The notes beneath the pieces were generated by a model. The model made no database searches. It worked only from the letters and a program-made list of their open reading frames with translations, and was not told the origin of the DNA. A stretch of DNA of 64,000 nt, taken from SW4 sp042466115 (GTDB lineage: Bacteria; Pseudomonadota; Alphaproteobacteria; Rhodobacterales; Rhodobacteraceae). Of this stretch, positions 32,287 to 41,538 are shown in pieces. Position 1 is the stretch's first letter. Every line of letters begins with the position of its first letter. The DNA lies in assembly GCF_042466115.1 (NCBI RefSeq), contig NZ_JAXHBQ010000001.1, positions 1,922,001 through 1,986,000 of the forward strand, in the 5' to 3' direction. Position numbers and translations under genes: made by a program.

Positions 32287-33805
32287 CCGTTCGCCCTCCT
32301 TGGTCAAACAGCCAGAACAATCCCAGACTTAGCGTCACAAGAACAAGCGCGGCCCCCGCCGCCGCCTCCATCTGATAGGCGCCCATCAAGCGATACATTT
32401 CATGCGGAAGGGTCGAAGCACCACCATTGGAAAAGAGCGTAATAACCCCAAGATCACCCATTGATAGGGCTGCAGCAATGCCACCTCCAAACCCCAATGG
32501 GCGGCGCAAGCGCGGGAGGATCACGATCCGCACCCGCGCCCACCAGCGCAATCCCAGCGCACCTGCCAAGGGGCCAAACTGCGTTTCAACCTGCGCGACT
32601 GCTGGCGCAAGAACACGCAGCACGAATGGCAACGCCATCAGACTATTCACAAGTGCAGTAACAGGAAGCGCCAGACGGGTTGGATTGACCAGCGGAAACG
32701 CGATCAGAAAAAGCCCCGTCCCCAAAACCAACCCCGAAAATGCCATCGGCAATGTGCCGATAATCATCATCCATCCCCCGCCGCGCAGGGCCAGCGCAAG
32801 GGCCAGCGCCAGTGTCAGGCCAGCCGACACAATCGCGATCATGACCGAGCGTGCCGCCGCACCCCAGACCGATGGGGGCAAGTCCAAAAGACCGGGCAAA
32901 CCGCGCAAGACCACCATGATCAACGGCACCAGCAAGAACAGTGCCGCGGCGCCAATCCATGCAGCGTCGGTCCAAACCGAACCATCCCAACGGGCAACAA
33001 CGCGATCCAATCCGCGCCCCATGGCATCAGGCGCAGTGATCACAAAGGCAAGCAGCGCAACGCCTGCACAGATTGCCAATTGCACCAGCGTCAGGGTCGC
33101 CGCTCCGGCCAGATCAAAGCTCAGCCTGAACGCCTGATAGATCGCAAGCTCAATCGTTGTCGCGCGCGGGCCGCCGCCAAGCGTCAGCGCGACAGCAAAA
33201 CTTGTCAGGCAAATTAGAAAGATCACCACAAAGGCACCGGGCAAAACGTTGCGCAGCATCGGCTTTTCCAAGACCTGCCAGATGGGTGCATTCAGGCTGG
33301 CCGCCAGGTGAAACCTTTCGGATGGAATGGCGACCCAACCCTGCAGGATCAACCGCACGGCGAGGGGCAGGTTAAAGAAAACATGCGCAAGTATGACACC
33401 ATGCGCGCCGTAGATGGATACATCCGGCAGTCCTATCGCAGCAAGCAACTCATTGAGAATACCAGCCCGACCGAACACGGCTAGCAACCCAAGTATTGCG
33501 ACGATTACGGGCAACAGAAATGGCACGCCAAGCAGCGTGATCAACGCCTGCCGCCCGCGGAACCGCCGTCGCGCCAATGCCCGCGCCACAGGTATCGCGA
33601 ACCCGATGCTAATTAGCGCAGATGCAAAGGCTTGCCACACCGTGAACCGGATCGCCGACACGTCCGCGCGGGACAAGGCGGCGATCCCTTCGGCACGCCA
33701 AACAACCGCAACAAGCGGTCCAAACAAAACGACCAGCACCAGCGCGACCGCAATCCGGCCGGGCCAGCGGGGCGTTTCGATTACTGCGACAGCGCGGCGC
33801 GCCAT
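32273..33805 (-). CDS. thiP: Thiamine ABC transporter, permease (fused double type)
   Basis: A 510-residue membrane permease with two similar halves of about six spans each. Each half has the EAA-like loop (AASLNAPIWQVLEKPMLRNVLPG near 180-205 and AGALGLRWWARVRIVILPRLRRP near 410-440). ThiP is known to be a fused dimer of permease domains, about 510-540 aa, as here. Its start overlaps the end of thiB by 25 nt and its end overlaps thiQ, so the three are translationally coupled. Confidence 0.92.
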   Translation of the reverse strand: MARRAVAVIETPRWPGRIAVALVLVVLFGPLVAVVWRAEGIAALSRADVSAIRFTVWQAFASALISIGFAIPVARALARRRFRGRQALITLLGVPFLLPVIVAILGLLAVFGRAGILNELLAAIGLPDVSIYGAHGVILAHVFFNLPLAVRLILQGWVAIPSERFHLAASLNAPIWQVLEKPMLRNVLPGAFVVIFLICLTSFAVALTLGGGPRATTIELAIYQAFRLSFDLAGAATLTLVQLAICAGVALLAFVITAPDAMGRGLDRVVARWDGSVWTDAAWIGAAALFLLVPLIMVVLRGLPGLLDLPPSVWGAAARSVMIAIVSAGLTLALALALALRGGGWMMIIGTLPMAFSGLVLGTGLFLIAFPLVNPTRLALPVTALVNSLMALPFVLRVLAPAVAQVETQFGPLAGALGLRWWARVRIVILPRLRRPLGFGGGIAAALSMGDLGVITLFSNGGASTLPHEMYRLMGAYQMEAAAGAALVLVTLSLGLFWLFDQGGRTDADA

Positions 33806-34767
33806 TCTTCCAACGCGGCATCACGGATGCTTGCCGCCTCAGCGGGCGCAAACAAAAGGGATTTTTCGGGCGTCGTCAGACCCTGAAATTCGTCTGGAAG
33901 CCCCGCGTCAGACACCACAACCGGATACATCCAGTTTGTGCGCGGGATCACGGACTGAAACCCATCGGACACGATAAACGCCATGAACTGATCTGCCAGT
34001 TCGGGCTGATCGCTGCTTGCCAGCTTTGCGGCAACTTCGACCTGCATGTAGTGGCCATCGCTGAATGCCCACGCGGTTTTGGTCTCATCCTCCTCGGCGT
34101 AGATGTGATAGGCGGGTGATGTCGTATAAGACAACACCGCATCGGCTTCACCTTCAAGGAACAAGCCATAAGCCTCGCTCCAGCCCGGTGTGACGGTGAC
34201 GATATTGTCGGCCAAAGCCTCCCAGATCGCCTGCGAGTCGTCAGGATAAGCCGCCTGCACCCACATCAACAAACCCAACCCCGGCGTCGATGACCGCGGA
34301 TCCTGGATCACGATCTTGATGTCGCTGACAGCCAGTTCAGCGATGGTTTTCGGGGCATCCGCGCCTGCATTGCCAACAAAGGCGAAATAGCCCCAGTCAT
34401 AGGGCAGGAATTGTTGATCATCCCACGCAATAGGCAGGTCAAACACCGTTTCAACGCCATGATCGGTGAACACGCCGGTCTGGCGCGCCTCGGCGATCAA
34501 AGATGTATCCAGCCCCAGCACAATATCGGCGTCGGTGCGCGGCCCTTCCAGCCTGACGCGTGCCAACAGGGCCGCACCGTCACCATTTCCGACAAATTGC
34601 AGGTCACAGGCGCATTCGGCCTCGAAAGCTGCTTCAATTGCGGGTCCGGGGCCCCAGTCGGTCACAAAACTGTCGTAGGTATAAACTGTGAGAACAGGCA
34701 CTTCGGCCAATGCGCCAGTGGCACAAAAGCAAAGTCCTGCAACAGTCGTCAGATGGGTCTTAAACAT
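33781..34767 (-). CDS. thiB: Thiamine-binding periplasmic protein
   Basis: A 328-residue periplasmic binding protein. Signal peptide FKTHLTTVAGLCFCATGALA, then VPVLTVYTYDSFVTDWGPGPAIEAAFE, the ThiB/TbpA N-terminus. Later segments PYDWGYFAFV, SSTPGLGLLMWVQAAYP, VTPGWSEAYGLFL and AVLSYTTSPAYH match the thiamine-binding family. ATG at 34767 has GGAGG 6 nt upstream; an in-frame ATG at 34773 sits directly after GGAGG and is less likely. It is preceded by a TPP riboswitch. Confidence 0.94.
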   Translation of the reverse strand: MFKTHLTTVAGLCFCATGALAEVPVLTVYTYDSFVTDWGPGPAIEAAFEAECACDLQFVGNGDGAALLARVRLEGPRTDADIVLGLDTSLIAEARQTGVFTDHGVETVFDLPIAWDDQQFLPYDWGYFAFVGNAGADAPKTIAELAVSDIKIVIQDPRSSTPGLGLLMWVQAAYPDDSQAIWEALADNIVTVTPGWSEAYGLFLEGEADAVLSYTTSPAYHIYAEEDETKTAWAFSDGHYMQVEVAAKLASSDQPELADQFMAFIVSDGFQSVIPRTNWMYPVVVSDAGLPDEFQGLTTPEKSLLFAPAEAASIRDAALEEWRAALSQ

Positions 34768-34819
34768 GGTCATCCTCCAAATGTGCCGGACGGATGGGGG
34801 CAGCATCGATGGATGCGAG

Positions 34820-34900
34820 ACCTTCCCTCCGCCGGTCTTAACCGGTTCAGGTTCAACGGGTCCGCTTGCGCATCTCAGCCATGATTGGCCCCCCGAGGTA
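34820..34900 (-). promoter_or_regulatory. TPP riboswitch (THI element) controlling thiBPQ
   Basis: The minus strand contains GGGGGGCC, then GGCTGAGATGCG, ACCCGTTGAACCTGAACCGG and TTAAGACCGGCGGAGGGAA in order: the conserved CUGAGA, ACCC..GAACCUGA and GGCGgAGGGA boxes of the TPP riboswitch. About 55 bp separate the last box from thiB. Binding of thiamine diphosphate normally shuts off such leaders, probably here at ribosome access since I see no T-run terminator. Confidence 0.95.
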
Positions 34901-34997
34901 AGCTGGAACCTAGGGCCGCAGCCACGCAAAGACAAGGGAAAGGTCTTGAGGCATTGGCGGCGCAACGCTAGACCCGTCAGGCAACAGGAGCGCACCC

Positions 34998-36101
34998 ATG
35001 TCGATGAACAGCTACGGACACCTTTTTCGCGTCACCACATGGGGCGAAAGCCACGGGCCGGCCTTGGGCGCAACCGTCGATGGCTGCCCACCCAACGTGC
35101 CCCTGACCGCGCCAATGATCCAGCAATGGCTGGACAAACGCCGCCCCGGGTTAAACAAGAACACGACCCAGCGGCAGGAACCTGATGCGGTTGAAATCCT
35201 GTCGGGTGTGTTTGACGGGAAAACCACCGGCACGCCGATCCAGTTGATGATCCGCAACACCGATCAACGCTCGCGTGACTATGGCGATATCGCCGACACG
35301 TTCCGCCCCGGCCACGCCGACATCACCTATCACCAGAAATACGGCATCCGCGATTATCGTGGTGGCGGGCGGTCAAGCGCACGCGAAACCGCATCGCGGG
35401 TCGCGGCAGGTGGGGTTGCGCGACAGGCAATTGCCGCGATTGCGCCATCGGTCGAAATCAAGGGCTATATGGTGCAGATGGGCGAAAAGAAAATCGACCG
35501 AGATCGGTTCGATTGGGCCACGATCGACGAGAACGATTTCTGGTGTCCCGATGCGAAAGCTGCGTTCGAATGGGAAGACTACCTGCAATGGCTGCGCAAG
35601 GATGATCATAACAGTGTTGGCGCCGTGATCGAAGTTGTCGCGCGGGGCGTTCCCGCAGGCATCGGTGCACCTGTTTATGCCAAATTGGACACTGATCTGG
35701 CAGCCGCGATGATGAGCATCAATGCCGTCAAAGGTGTCGAGATCGGCGAGGGCATGGCCGCCGCCGCGCTGACGGGCCGCGACAATGCCGACGAAATTTT
35801 CATGGGGCCAAACGGGCCCGAGTATTCATCCAACCACGCGGGCGGCATTCTTGGCGGGATCAGCACAGGACAGGATGTGGTCGTGCGCTTTGCCGTGAAA
35901 CCGACCAGCAGCATTCTGTCGCCGCGCCAGTCGATTCGCATGGATGGATCGCCTTACGAGGTCGTGACCAAAGGCCGCCATGACCCCTGCGTCGGCATCC
36001 GTGCCGTGCCCGTTGGCGAGGCGATGATGGCATCTGTGATCCTTGACCACATCCTTCTGGATCGTGGCCAAACCGGCGGCATGCGCGGCAAGATCGGCTA
36101 G
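34998..36101 (+). CDS. aroC: Chorismate synthase
   Basis: A 367-residue FMN-dependent enzyme that converts EPSP to chorismate, the last common step to aromatic amino acids. The signatures GESHGPALGATVDGCP (residues about 15-30), RDYGDIADTFRPGHADITY, YRGGGRSSARETASRVAAG and VVRFAVKPTSSI are present. AGGAG precedes ATG. Divergent from thiB; its stop overlaps the convergent EamA gene by 4 nt. Confidence 0.97.
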   Translation: MSMNSYGHLFRVTTWGESHGPALGATVDGCPPNVPLTAPMIQQWLDKRRPGLNKNTTQRQEPDAVEILSGVFDGKTTGTPIQLMIRNTDQRSRDYGDIADTFRPGHADITYHQKYGIRDYRGGGRSSARETASRVAAGGVARQAIAAIAPSVEIKGYMVQMGEKKIDRDRFDWATIDENDFWCPDAKAAFEWEDYLQWLRKDDHNSVGAVIEVVARGVPAGIGAPVYAKLDTDLAAAMMSINAVKGVEIGEGMAAAALTGRDNADEIFMGPNGPEYSSNHAGGILGGISTGQDVVVRFAVKPTSSILSPRQSIRMDGSPYEVVTKGRHDPCVGIRAVPVGEAMMASVILDHILLDRGQTGGMRGKIG

Positions 36102-36973
36102 ATCACCTTCACGCCCTGTTTGGACAGTTGCACCGCCAGGATTCCGGTGGCGATGATCAGCACGCCAACAACATCAAGCGGCCCAAGCTTTTCACCCAAC
36201 AGCAATGCAGCAGTCGCCACACCCAGGAACGGGTTGAGAAAGTGGAAAGTTGCAGCCTTGACCGCGCCGATCCGGTCAACCAGCAGGAACCAGATATAGG
36301 TCGCGGCCAAACCCGGTATCAGCACCGTGTAGGTGAACGCCACGCCCAGCTTCCAGTTCCAGTCAAACGCGAAAGTCTCAAGGGCCAGCGCAGGGACCCA
36401 AAGCACCGCACTGCCGACCAGCATCTGTAAACCGACGATCATCAGCAAATTGCCACCCGAAGACGCGCCGCGCACTGCAAGGGTTGCCACGGTCAGGGAG
36501 CACACGCCTATCACGCATAAGATCGCGCCAAACAGATCGACCCCGCCTTGCAACCTTGCACCCATGATCAAGGTCACGCCGACAACACCAGCGACCAATC
36601 CGGCAATCCCAAGCGGGCGGATGCGATCACCAAATCCGGCCCAGCCAACCAGCGCCACCAGCAGTGGCATGGTCGATGCAATGATCGCGGCAAAGGACGC
36701 TTCAACCGTTTGCATGGCCACGAAGTTGAGGCCCAGATAAAGGGCGTTCTGCGCAATTCCAAACGTCAGCACACCAATCCACTGGCGCCGCGTCAGGCGC
36801 GCCGATTGGCCCAACAACACGGCGATCCCGACACCCAAAGTGCCGGAAATCAGAAAACGCAGGGCAAGGGCAGTCAAAGGCGGTGCATAGTCAACAATCA
36901 CCCGCGCCGACGTAAATGCCGAGGACCACATCAGCGCAAAGGCAAGGCCCAGAAAAACCGCACGTAGGTCCAT
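36098..36973 (-). CDS. EamA-family (DMT) transporter
   Basis: A 291-residue membrane protein with about ten hydrophobic spans in two EamA repeats (roughly 1-135 and 145-285). The start LAFALMWSSAFTSARVIVDYAPPLTALALRFLI and the late KAATFHFLNPFLGVATAALLLGEKLGPLDVVG are typical EamA motifs. Such proteins export metabolites or amino acids; substrate unknown. A bidirectional terminator lies between it and hup. Confidence 0.88.
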   Translation of the reverse strand: MDLRAVFLGLAFALMWSSAFTSARVIVDYAPPLTALALRFLISGTLGVGIAVLLGQSARLTRRQWIGVLTFGIAQNALYLGLNFVAMQTVEASFAAIIASTMPLLVALVGWAGFGDRIRPLGIAGLVAGVVGVTLIMGARLQGGVDLFGAILCVIGVCSLTVATLAVRGASSGGNLLMIVGLQMLVGSAVLWVPALALETFAFDWNWKLGVAFTYTVLIPGLAATYIWFLLVDRIGAVKAATFHFLNPFLGVATAALLLGEKLGPLDVVGVLIIATGILAVQLSKQGVKVI

Positions 36974-37002
36974 TGATTATCCTGTATCAAGACCCGCAAA
37001 GC

Positions 37003-37031
37003 AAAAGGGCCGCCACTGTGGCGACCCTTTC
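37003..37031 (-). terminator. Terminator downstream of hup
   Basis: Minus strand AAAGGGTCGCCAC-AGTG-GCGGCCCTTTT: an AT-closed stem with a GCCAC/GTGGC core and inner mismatch, then TTTTGC. It is 38 bp after the hup stop. Confidence 0.65.
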
Positions 37032-37068
37032 GAAATCTCGTTCCGGGTGCAAGCCCCGGTGCGTGACC

Positions 37069-37356
37069 TTAGCCGTTGACGCTGTCTTTCAGCGCTTTGG
37101 CGATGGTCATTTTAACGACCTTGTCAGCGTCTTTCTTGATCTGCTCGCCCGTTGCGGGGTTGCGAACCATACGCTCGGGGCGCTCGCGGCAATAGATCTT
37201 GCCAACACCAGGAAGGGTGACAGCACCGCCGCCGGACACTTCACGTGTGATCAGGCCGCACATCGCTTCCAGAGCAGCAGCAGCGGATTTCTTGTCGGTG
37301 CCCATATCTTCGGACAGTGCAGCCACAAGCTGCGTCTTGGTCATTGGTTTTGCCAT
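37069..37356 (-). CDS. hup: HU-family DNA-binding protein
   Basis: A 95-residue histone-like protein. KTQLVAALSEDMGTDKKSAAAALEAM is the dimerisation helix pair. VTLPGVGKIYCRERPERMVRNPATGEQIKK is the beta arm with RNPATG, the signature that inserts into the minor groove. The strand contains Cys and the arm is slightly divergent, but length and layout are standard. GGAGAG precedes ATG; a terminator follows. Confidence 0.95.
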   Translation of the reverse strand: MAKPMTKTQLVAALSEDMGTDKKSAAAALEAMCGLITREVSGGGAVTLPGVGKIYCRERPERMVRNPATGEQIKKDADKVVKMTIAKALKDSVNG

Positions 37357-37488
37357 GTTGTTCTCTCCATCTTCTGCCCTAACCGTGGGGCCTCATGTGG
37401 GTGCATTTAACGTCATATGGTGTAGGACCACAACGAATAGTATCGTTCTTGCCTATAAAAACATGCATTTTGTGCCGTTTTTTGGGTC

Positions 37489-38970
37489 TCAAAGGAAGGC
37501 TGTCTCCTCAAAACTGCGCAACTTCCGGCTGTGAAGCCGTTCCAGCGGCATCTCACGCAAGTGTTCCATCGCCCGGATTCCGATCATCAAATGGCGCGCA
37601 ACCTGCGTTTTGTAGAAATCCGATGCCATGCCGGGCAGCTTCAATTCACCGTGCAGCGGCTTGTCGCTGACGCACAGCAACGTTCCGTAAGGCACCCGAA
37701 ACCGGAACCCGTTTGCGGCGATTGTCGCGCTTTCCATGTCCAGCGCAACGGCGCGGCTTTGGCTCAGGCGCTGAACGGGGCCGCGCTGATCGCGCAATTC
37801 CCAGTTCCGGTTGTCAAGGCTCGCCACGGTGCCCGTGCGCATGATCCGCTTGAGGTCAAATCCTTCCAGTTCAGTCACCTTGGCCACAGCGGTTTCCAGC
37901 GCGATCTGGATTTCCGCAAGGGCAGGAACCGGCACCCAAACGGGCAGGTCATCATCCAGAACCTTGTCTTCACGCAGATAGGCATGCGCCAGAACAAAAT
38001 CGCCCAGCTGCTGCGAATTGCGCAGGCCCGCGCAGTGACCAACCATCAGCCAAGCATGGGGCCGCAACACGGCAATATGGTCTGTTGCGGTTTTTGCATT
38101 CGATGGTCCGACGCCGATATTGACCAGCGTAATCCCCTGCCCGCCTTCGCGTTTCAAATGATAGGTCGGCATCTGCGGCATCTTTGCAGGCACATCCAGT
38201 GGTGCGTCTGCTTCCGTGATCTCGACATTTCCGGTCGCCACGAATGATGTGTATCCGCTGCTTTTGTCAGCCAGCATCTGGCGGGCATAAGCCTCGAACT
38301 CTTCGACGTAGAACTGGTAGTTCGTGAACAGCACATGGTTCTGGAAATGGTCGGGCGCGGTGGCGGTGTAGTGCGACAGCCGCGCCAACGAATAATCGAC
38401 GCGTTGCGCCGTGAATGGCGCGAGCGGGTGCGACCCGTCCTCGAATGTGAATCCAAGACCATTGACAATGTCATCATTGGTTGTTGCCAGATCGGGCACG
38501 TCAAAGACATCGCGCAGGGTAAAGTCGCCGGCCCCTTCCTGAGGCACCGAAACGTCCTGTTCATTCGCAACTGCGAAATGCACCGGCATCGGCGTCATCG
38601 ACTGGCCGATCTCAACGGGCACGTTGTGGTTCTGGATCAGCAAACCGATCTGTTGCTCAAGATATTTGGCAAACAGGCGCGGGCGGGTGATCGTCGCGGA
38701 ATAGCTACCCGGCTGGGCAACGTGGCCAAACGACAAACGACTATCGACAACAGCAAAGCTCGTGGTGCGGATACGTATTTCGGGATAAAACGCGCGATAG
38801 CGCGAAGTTGGCTGACCAGTCTTAAGCGTTTCCGAAAACGAGGCGCAGAGAAATTCAGTTGCCTCGTCATAAAGGGCAACCAGATGCGCTACCGCGGCCT
38901 TCGCATCGGTAAAGGCCTCGGGGGCCGCCAGCGGGGGCGAAACTACGGGCAGAGTCGTATCAGCGCTCAT
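37489..38970 (-). CDS. amn: AMP nucleosidase
   Basis: A 493-residue enzyme that hydrolyses AMP to adenine and ribose 5-phosphate. The N-terminal AMNp_N domain has YRAFYPEIRIRT and RPRLFAKYLEQQIGLLIQNHNVPVEIG. The C-terminal nucleoside phosphorylase domain carries VNIGVGPSNAKTATDHIAVLRPHAWLMVGHCAGLRNSQ and DMESATIAANGFRFRVPYGTLLCVSDKPLHGELKLPG, diagnostic of Amn. Length matches the E. coli enzyme (484 aa). It probably adjusts the AMP pool and purine salvage. Confidence 0.95.
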   Translation of the reverse strand: MSADTTLPVVSPPLAAPEAFTDAKAAVAHLVALYDEATEFLCASFSETLKTGQPTSRYRAFYPEIRIRTTSFAVVDSRLSFGHVAQPGSYSATITRPRLFAKYLEQQIGLLIQNHNVPVEIGQSMTPMPVHFAVANEQDVSVPQEGAGDFTLRDVFDVPDLATTNDDIVNGLGFTFEDGSHPLAPFTAQRVDYSLARLSHYTATAPDHFQNHVLFTNYQFYVEEFEAYARQMLADKSSGYTSFVATGNVEITEADAPLDVPAKMPQMPTYHLKREGGQGITLVNIGVGPSNAKTATDHIAVLRPHAWLMVGHCAGLRNSQQLGDFVLAHAYLREDKVLDDDLPVWVPVPALAEIQIALETAVAKVTELEGFDLKRIMRTGTVASLDNRNWELRDQRGPVQRLSQSRAVALDMESATIAANGFRFRVPYGTLLCVSDKPLHGELKLPGMASDFYKTQVARHLMIGIRAMEHLREMPLERLHSRKLRSFEETAFL

Positions 38971-39112
38971 CCAGCGGGATCCTTGAATATGTGGGGATAA
39001 TCAGCATCACCAAATCTGACACGAACCGGCACAGGTCTGCAAGCCGTGACGTGAAATCACTGTAACTGGCACAGCCAAACTGACAAACTATGCGAAACAA
39101 ATAGCGGAGCCG

Positions 39113-39862
39113 ATGATGTCCAATCGCCATAATCTGACCCACTGGGACGAACGCACCGATCTTGCCGCCGCCTTTCACTGGACGGCGCGGCTTGATATGC
39201 ATGAAGGCGTTGCGAACCATTTTTCGATGGCGATCAACGATGATGGCACGCGGTTCCTGATGAACCCCAACCAGATGCATTTCAGCCGCATCAAGGCGAG
39301 CGATATGATCATCGTCGACGCCAATGACCCTGAAACCCTGACTGGTCCGAACGCGCCTGATCCAACGGCGTGGGGCCTGCACGGCGGGTTGCACCGCCAT
39401 TGCCCCCACGCGCGCTGCGCGATGCATGTGCATTCGATCCATGCGACGGTTTTGGCATCCCTTGCTGACAGCCGATTGCCACCAATCGACCAGAACTGCG
39501 CGACGTTCTTTAACCGCTATGTGATTGATGAAAACTATGGCGGTTTGGCCTTCGAGGACGAAGGCGCACGTTGCGCCGCACTGTTTACCGACCCCAAGCA
39601 AAAGGTCATGATCATGGGTAACCACGGAGTCATGGTGATCGGCGAAACGGTGGCTGAAACCTTTAATCGCATGTTCTATTTTGAACGCGCCGCCGAAACC
39701 TACATCCGCGCGCTGCAAACCGGTCAGCCACTGCGTGTTTTGCCAGACGATATTGCCGAAAAGACAGCCCGCGAGCTGGAACAATATCCCGAACAGGATG
39801 TGCGACATCTGGCCGAATTGCGCGCGATCCTTGATGAAGAAGGCGCAAGCTATGCCAGCTAG
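39113..39862 (+). CDS. Class II aldolase/adducin family protein
   Basis: A 249-residue metal-dependent aldolase fold. Zinc-site histidines occur in HRHCPHARCAMHVHSIHATVLASL (HVH near 104-106) and a late His in IMGNHGVMVIGETVAETFNRMFYFERAAE, the family signature. Substrate not identifiable; relatives include fuculose-phosphate aldolases, decarboxylases and adducin-like proteins. Divergent from amn. The next gene starts inside its last codons. Confidence 0.88.
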   Translation: MMSNRHNLTHWDERTDLAAAFHWTARLDMHEGVANHFSMAINDDGTRFLMNPNQMHFSRIKASDMIIVDANDPETLTGPNAPDPTAWGLHGGLHRHCPHARCAMHVHSIHATVLASLADSRLPPIDQNCATFFNRYVIDENYGGLAFEDEGARCAALFTDPKQKVMIMGNHGVMVIGETVAETFNRMFYFERAAETYIRALQTGQPLRVLPDDIAEKTARELEQYPEQDVRHLAELRAILDEEGASYAS

Positions 39863-40706
39863 GACAATGCTGTCGTTCGGGCACGGATACAGTGCTGGTG
39901 CGCTTTCCCCCATCTTGCACCGGCAGGGGTGGACTGTCTTTGGCACGACCCGCTCTGCTGATAACGCCGACAGGGTGCGCGACACCGATGCGACGCCGCT
40001 GATCTGGCCAGACCAGCCGATCACCGCAGAACTGGATCAGGCCAGCCACTTGTTGATTTCGGCCGGGCCAGGCGCCGATGGCGATCCGGTTCTGGAAGCG
40101 ATGCGAAACGAGATTGCCGCGCGTCGCGACCAGTTTGAATGGGTTGGCTATCTGTCCACCACAGGCGTTTATGGGGATCATCAAGGCGGGTGGGTCGATG
40201 AAAACACGCCCCTTGCACCGTCAACCAAACGCGGGCAACTGCGCGTCGCTGCCGAAGCGGATTGGCAGTCCATGGACCTGCCGCTGCATATTTTTCGCCT
40301 GGCGGGAATATACGGACCCGGTCGTGGCCCGTTTGCCAAGGTGCGCAACGGCACCGCGCGGCGGATCATCAAGAGCGGGCAGGTCTTCAGCCGCATACAT
40401 GTGGACGATATCGCACAGGTTCTGGCGGCCTCGATCGCGCGCCCCAACCCCGGTGCGATATATAACCTGTGCGATGACGATCCTGCCCCGCCGCAAGACG
40501 TGATCGCCTATGCCGCTGAATTGTTGGGCCTGCCAATTCCACCTGCCGTGGCATTTGAAGATGCTGACATGACCGCGATGGCGCGCAGCTTTTATGCCGA
40601 AAGCAAGAAAGTGCGCAACGACCGGATCAAGGACGAACTTGGTGTCACATTGCTTTATCCGGATTATCGCACAGGTTTGCAGGCCTTGCTTGCACAGGAC
40701 GGTTAG
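39852..40706 (+). CDS. NAD(P)-dependent epimerase/dehydratase-like protein
   Basis: A 284-residue extended SDR-type protein of the YeeZ-like group. The N-terminus reads MLSFGHGYSAGALSPIL, a divergent GxGYSA dinucleotide motif. WVGYLSTTGVYGDHQGGWVDE holds the Ser/Thr-x-x-x-x-YG active-site strand. FRLAGIYGPGRGPF and RIHVDDIAQVLAASI are family signatures. YxxxK is not conserved, as in YeeZ-type proteins. ATG at 39852 overlaps the aldolase by 11 nt; ATG at 39867 is also possible. Function unknown. Confidence 0.82.
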   Translation: MPARTMLSFGHGYSAGALSPILHRQGWTVFGTTRSADNADRVRDTDATPLIWPDQPITAELDQASHLLISAGPGADGDPVLEAMRNEIAARRDQFEWVGYLSTTGVYGDHQGGWVDENTPLAPSTKRGQLRVAAEADWQSMDLPLHIFRLAGIYGPGRGPFAKVRNGTARRIIKSGQVFSRIHVDDIAQVLAASIARPNPGAIYNLCDDDPAPPQDVIAYAAELLGLPIPPAVAFEDADMTAMARSFYAESKKVRNDRIKDELGVTLLYPDYRTGLQALLAQDG

Positions 40707-40764
40707 GCTTGCGTCTTTCGGTCCGGCATCTCATATCAACCTAACGTAACCGAGCGAGACACCA

Positions 40765-41538
40765 ATGACCCTGCGCGAACAGACCGCTGCTTATCTTGAA
40801 CGTGATTTCGTGCGTAACGGAATCATCGGCGTGATCTTGTTCAACGCGCTGATCCTTGGGCTGGAAACCTCGGACACCGTCATGGCGAACTTTGGCGCAT
40901 TGATCTACGCGCTCGACACATTCTGCCTGTGTATCTTCGTAATCGAAATCGCGGCCAAGCTATTCGCCCATGGCTGGCGCTTTTTCCGGTCTGGATGGAA
41001 TATCTTTGACTTTGTCATCGTCGGGATCGCGATCGTGCCCGCCGCACAGTCGTTTTCCGTCTTGCGGGCATTGCGGATCCTGCGGGTGCTGCGCGTGTTG
41101 TCTGCCGCGCCGCGCCTGCGCCGCGTGGTCGAAGGGTTTGTAACCGCCCTTCCCGGCATGGGCAGCGTGTTCGTGTTGATGATGATCATCTTCTACATTG
41201 GCAGCGTGATGGCTACGAAACTGTTCGGTGATGCCTTTCCCGAATGGTTCGGCCACTTGGGGCTGTCGGCCTATTCCCTGTTCCAGATCATGACGCTTGA
41301 AAGCTGGTCTATGGGGATCGTGCGCCCTGTGATGGAAACCTACCCCTACGCATGGGCGTTCTTTGTGCCCTTCATCATGATGACGACCTTTGCTGTGGTG
41401 AACCTGCTGGTCGGCCTGATCGTGAATTCCATGCAGGACGCCCACCACGAAGACGATGTGGCCCGCACTGATACCTATCGCGACGAAGTGCTGGAGCGCC
41501 TGAAAGCCATCGAAGATCGTCTGCCACCGAAAACCTAG
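40765..41538 (+). CDS. Bacterial voltage-gated sodium channel (NaChBac/NavAb type)
   Basis: A 257-residue six-span ion channel subunit. S1-S3 lie at about 18-35, 45-66 and 78-95. S4 is SVLRALRILRVLRVLSAAPRLRR with gating arginines 101, 104, 107 and 110. The pore loop has TLESWSM at 177-183, the sodium selectivity filter found in NavAb. S6 ends VGLIVNSMQD, and a short coiled-coil (YRDEVLERLKAIEDRL) closes the tetramer. Roles proposed for such channels are Na+ and pH homeostasis and motility in marine or alkaline habitats. Convergent with dxs (4-nt overlap). Confidence 0.93.
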   Translation: MTLREQTAAYLERDFVRNGIIGVILFNALILGLETSDTVMANFGALIYALDTFCLCIFVIEIAAKLFAHGWRFFRSGWNIFDFVIVGIAIVPAAQSFSVLRALRILRVLRVLSAAPRLRRVVEGFVTALPGMGSVFVLMMIIFYIGSVMATKLFGDAFPEWFGHLGLSAYSLFQIMTLESWSMGIVRPVMETYPYAWAFFVPFIMMTTFAVVNLLVGLIVNSMQDAHHEDDVARTDTYRDEVLERLKAIEDRLPPKT

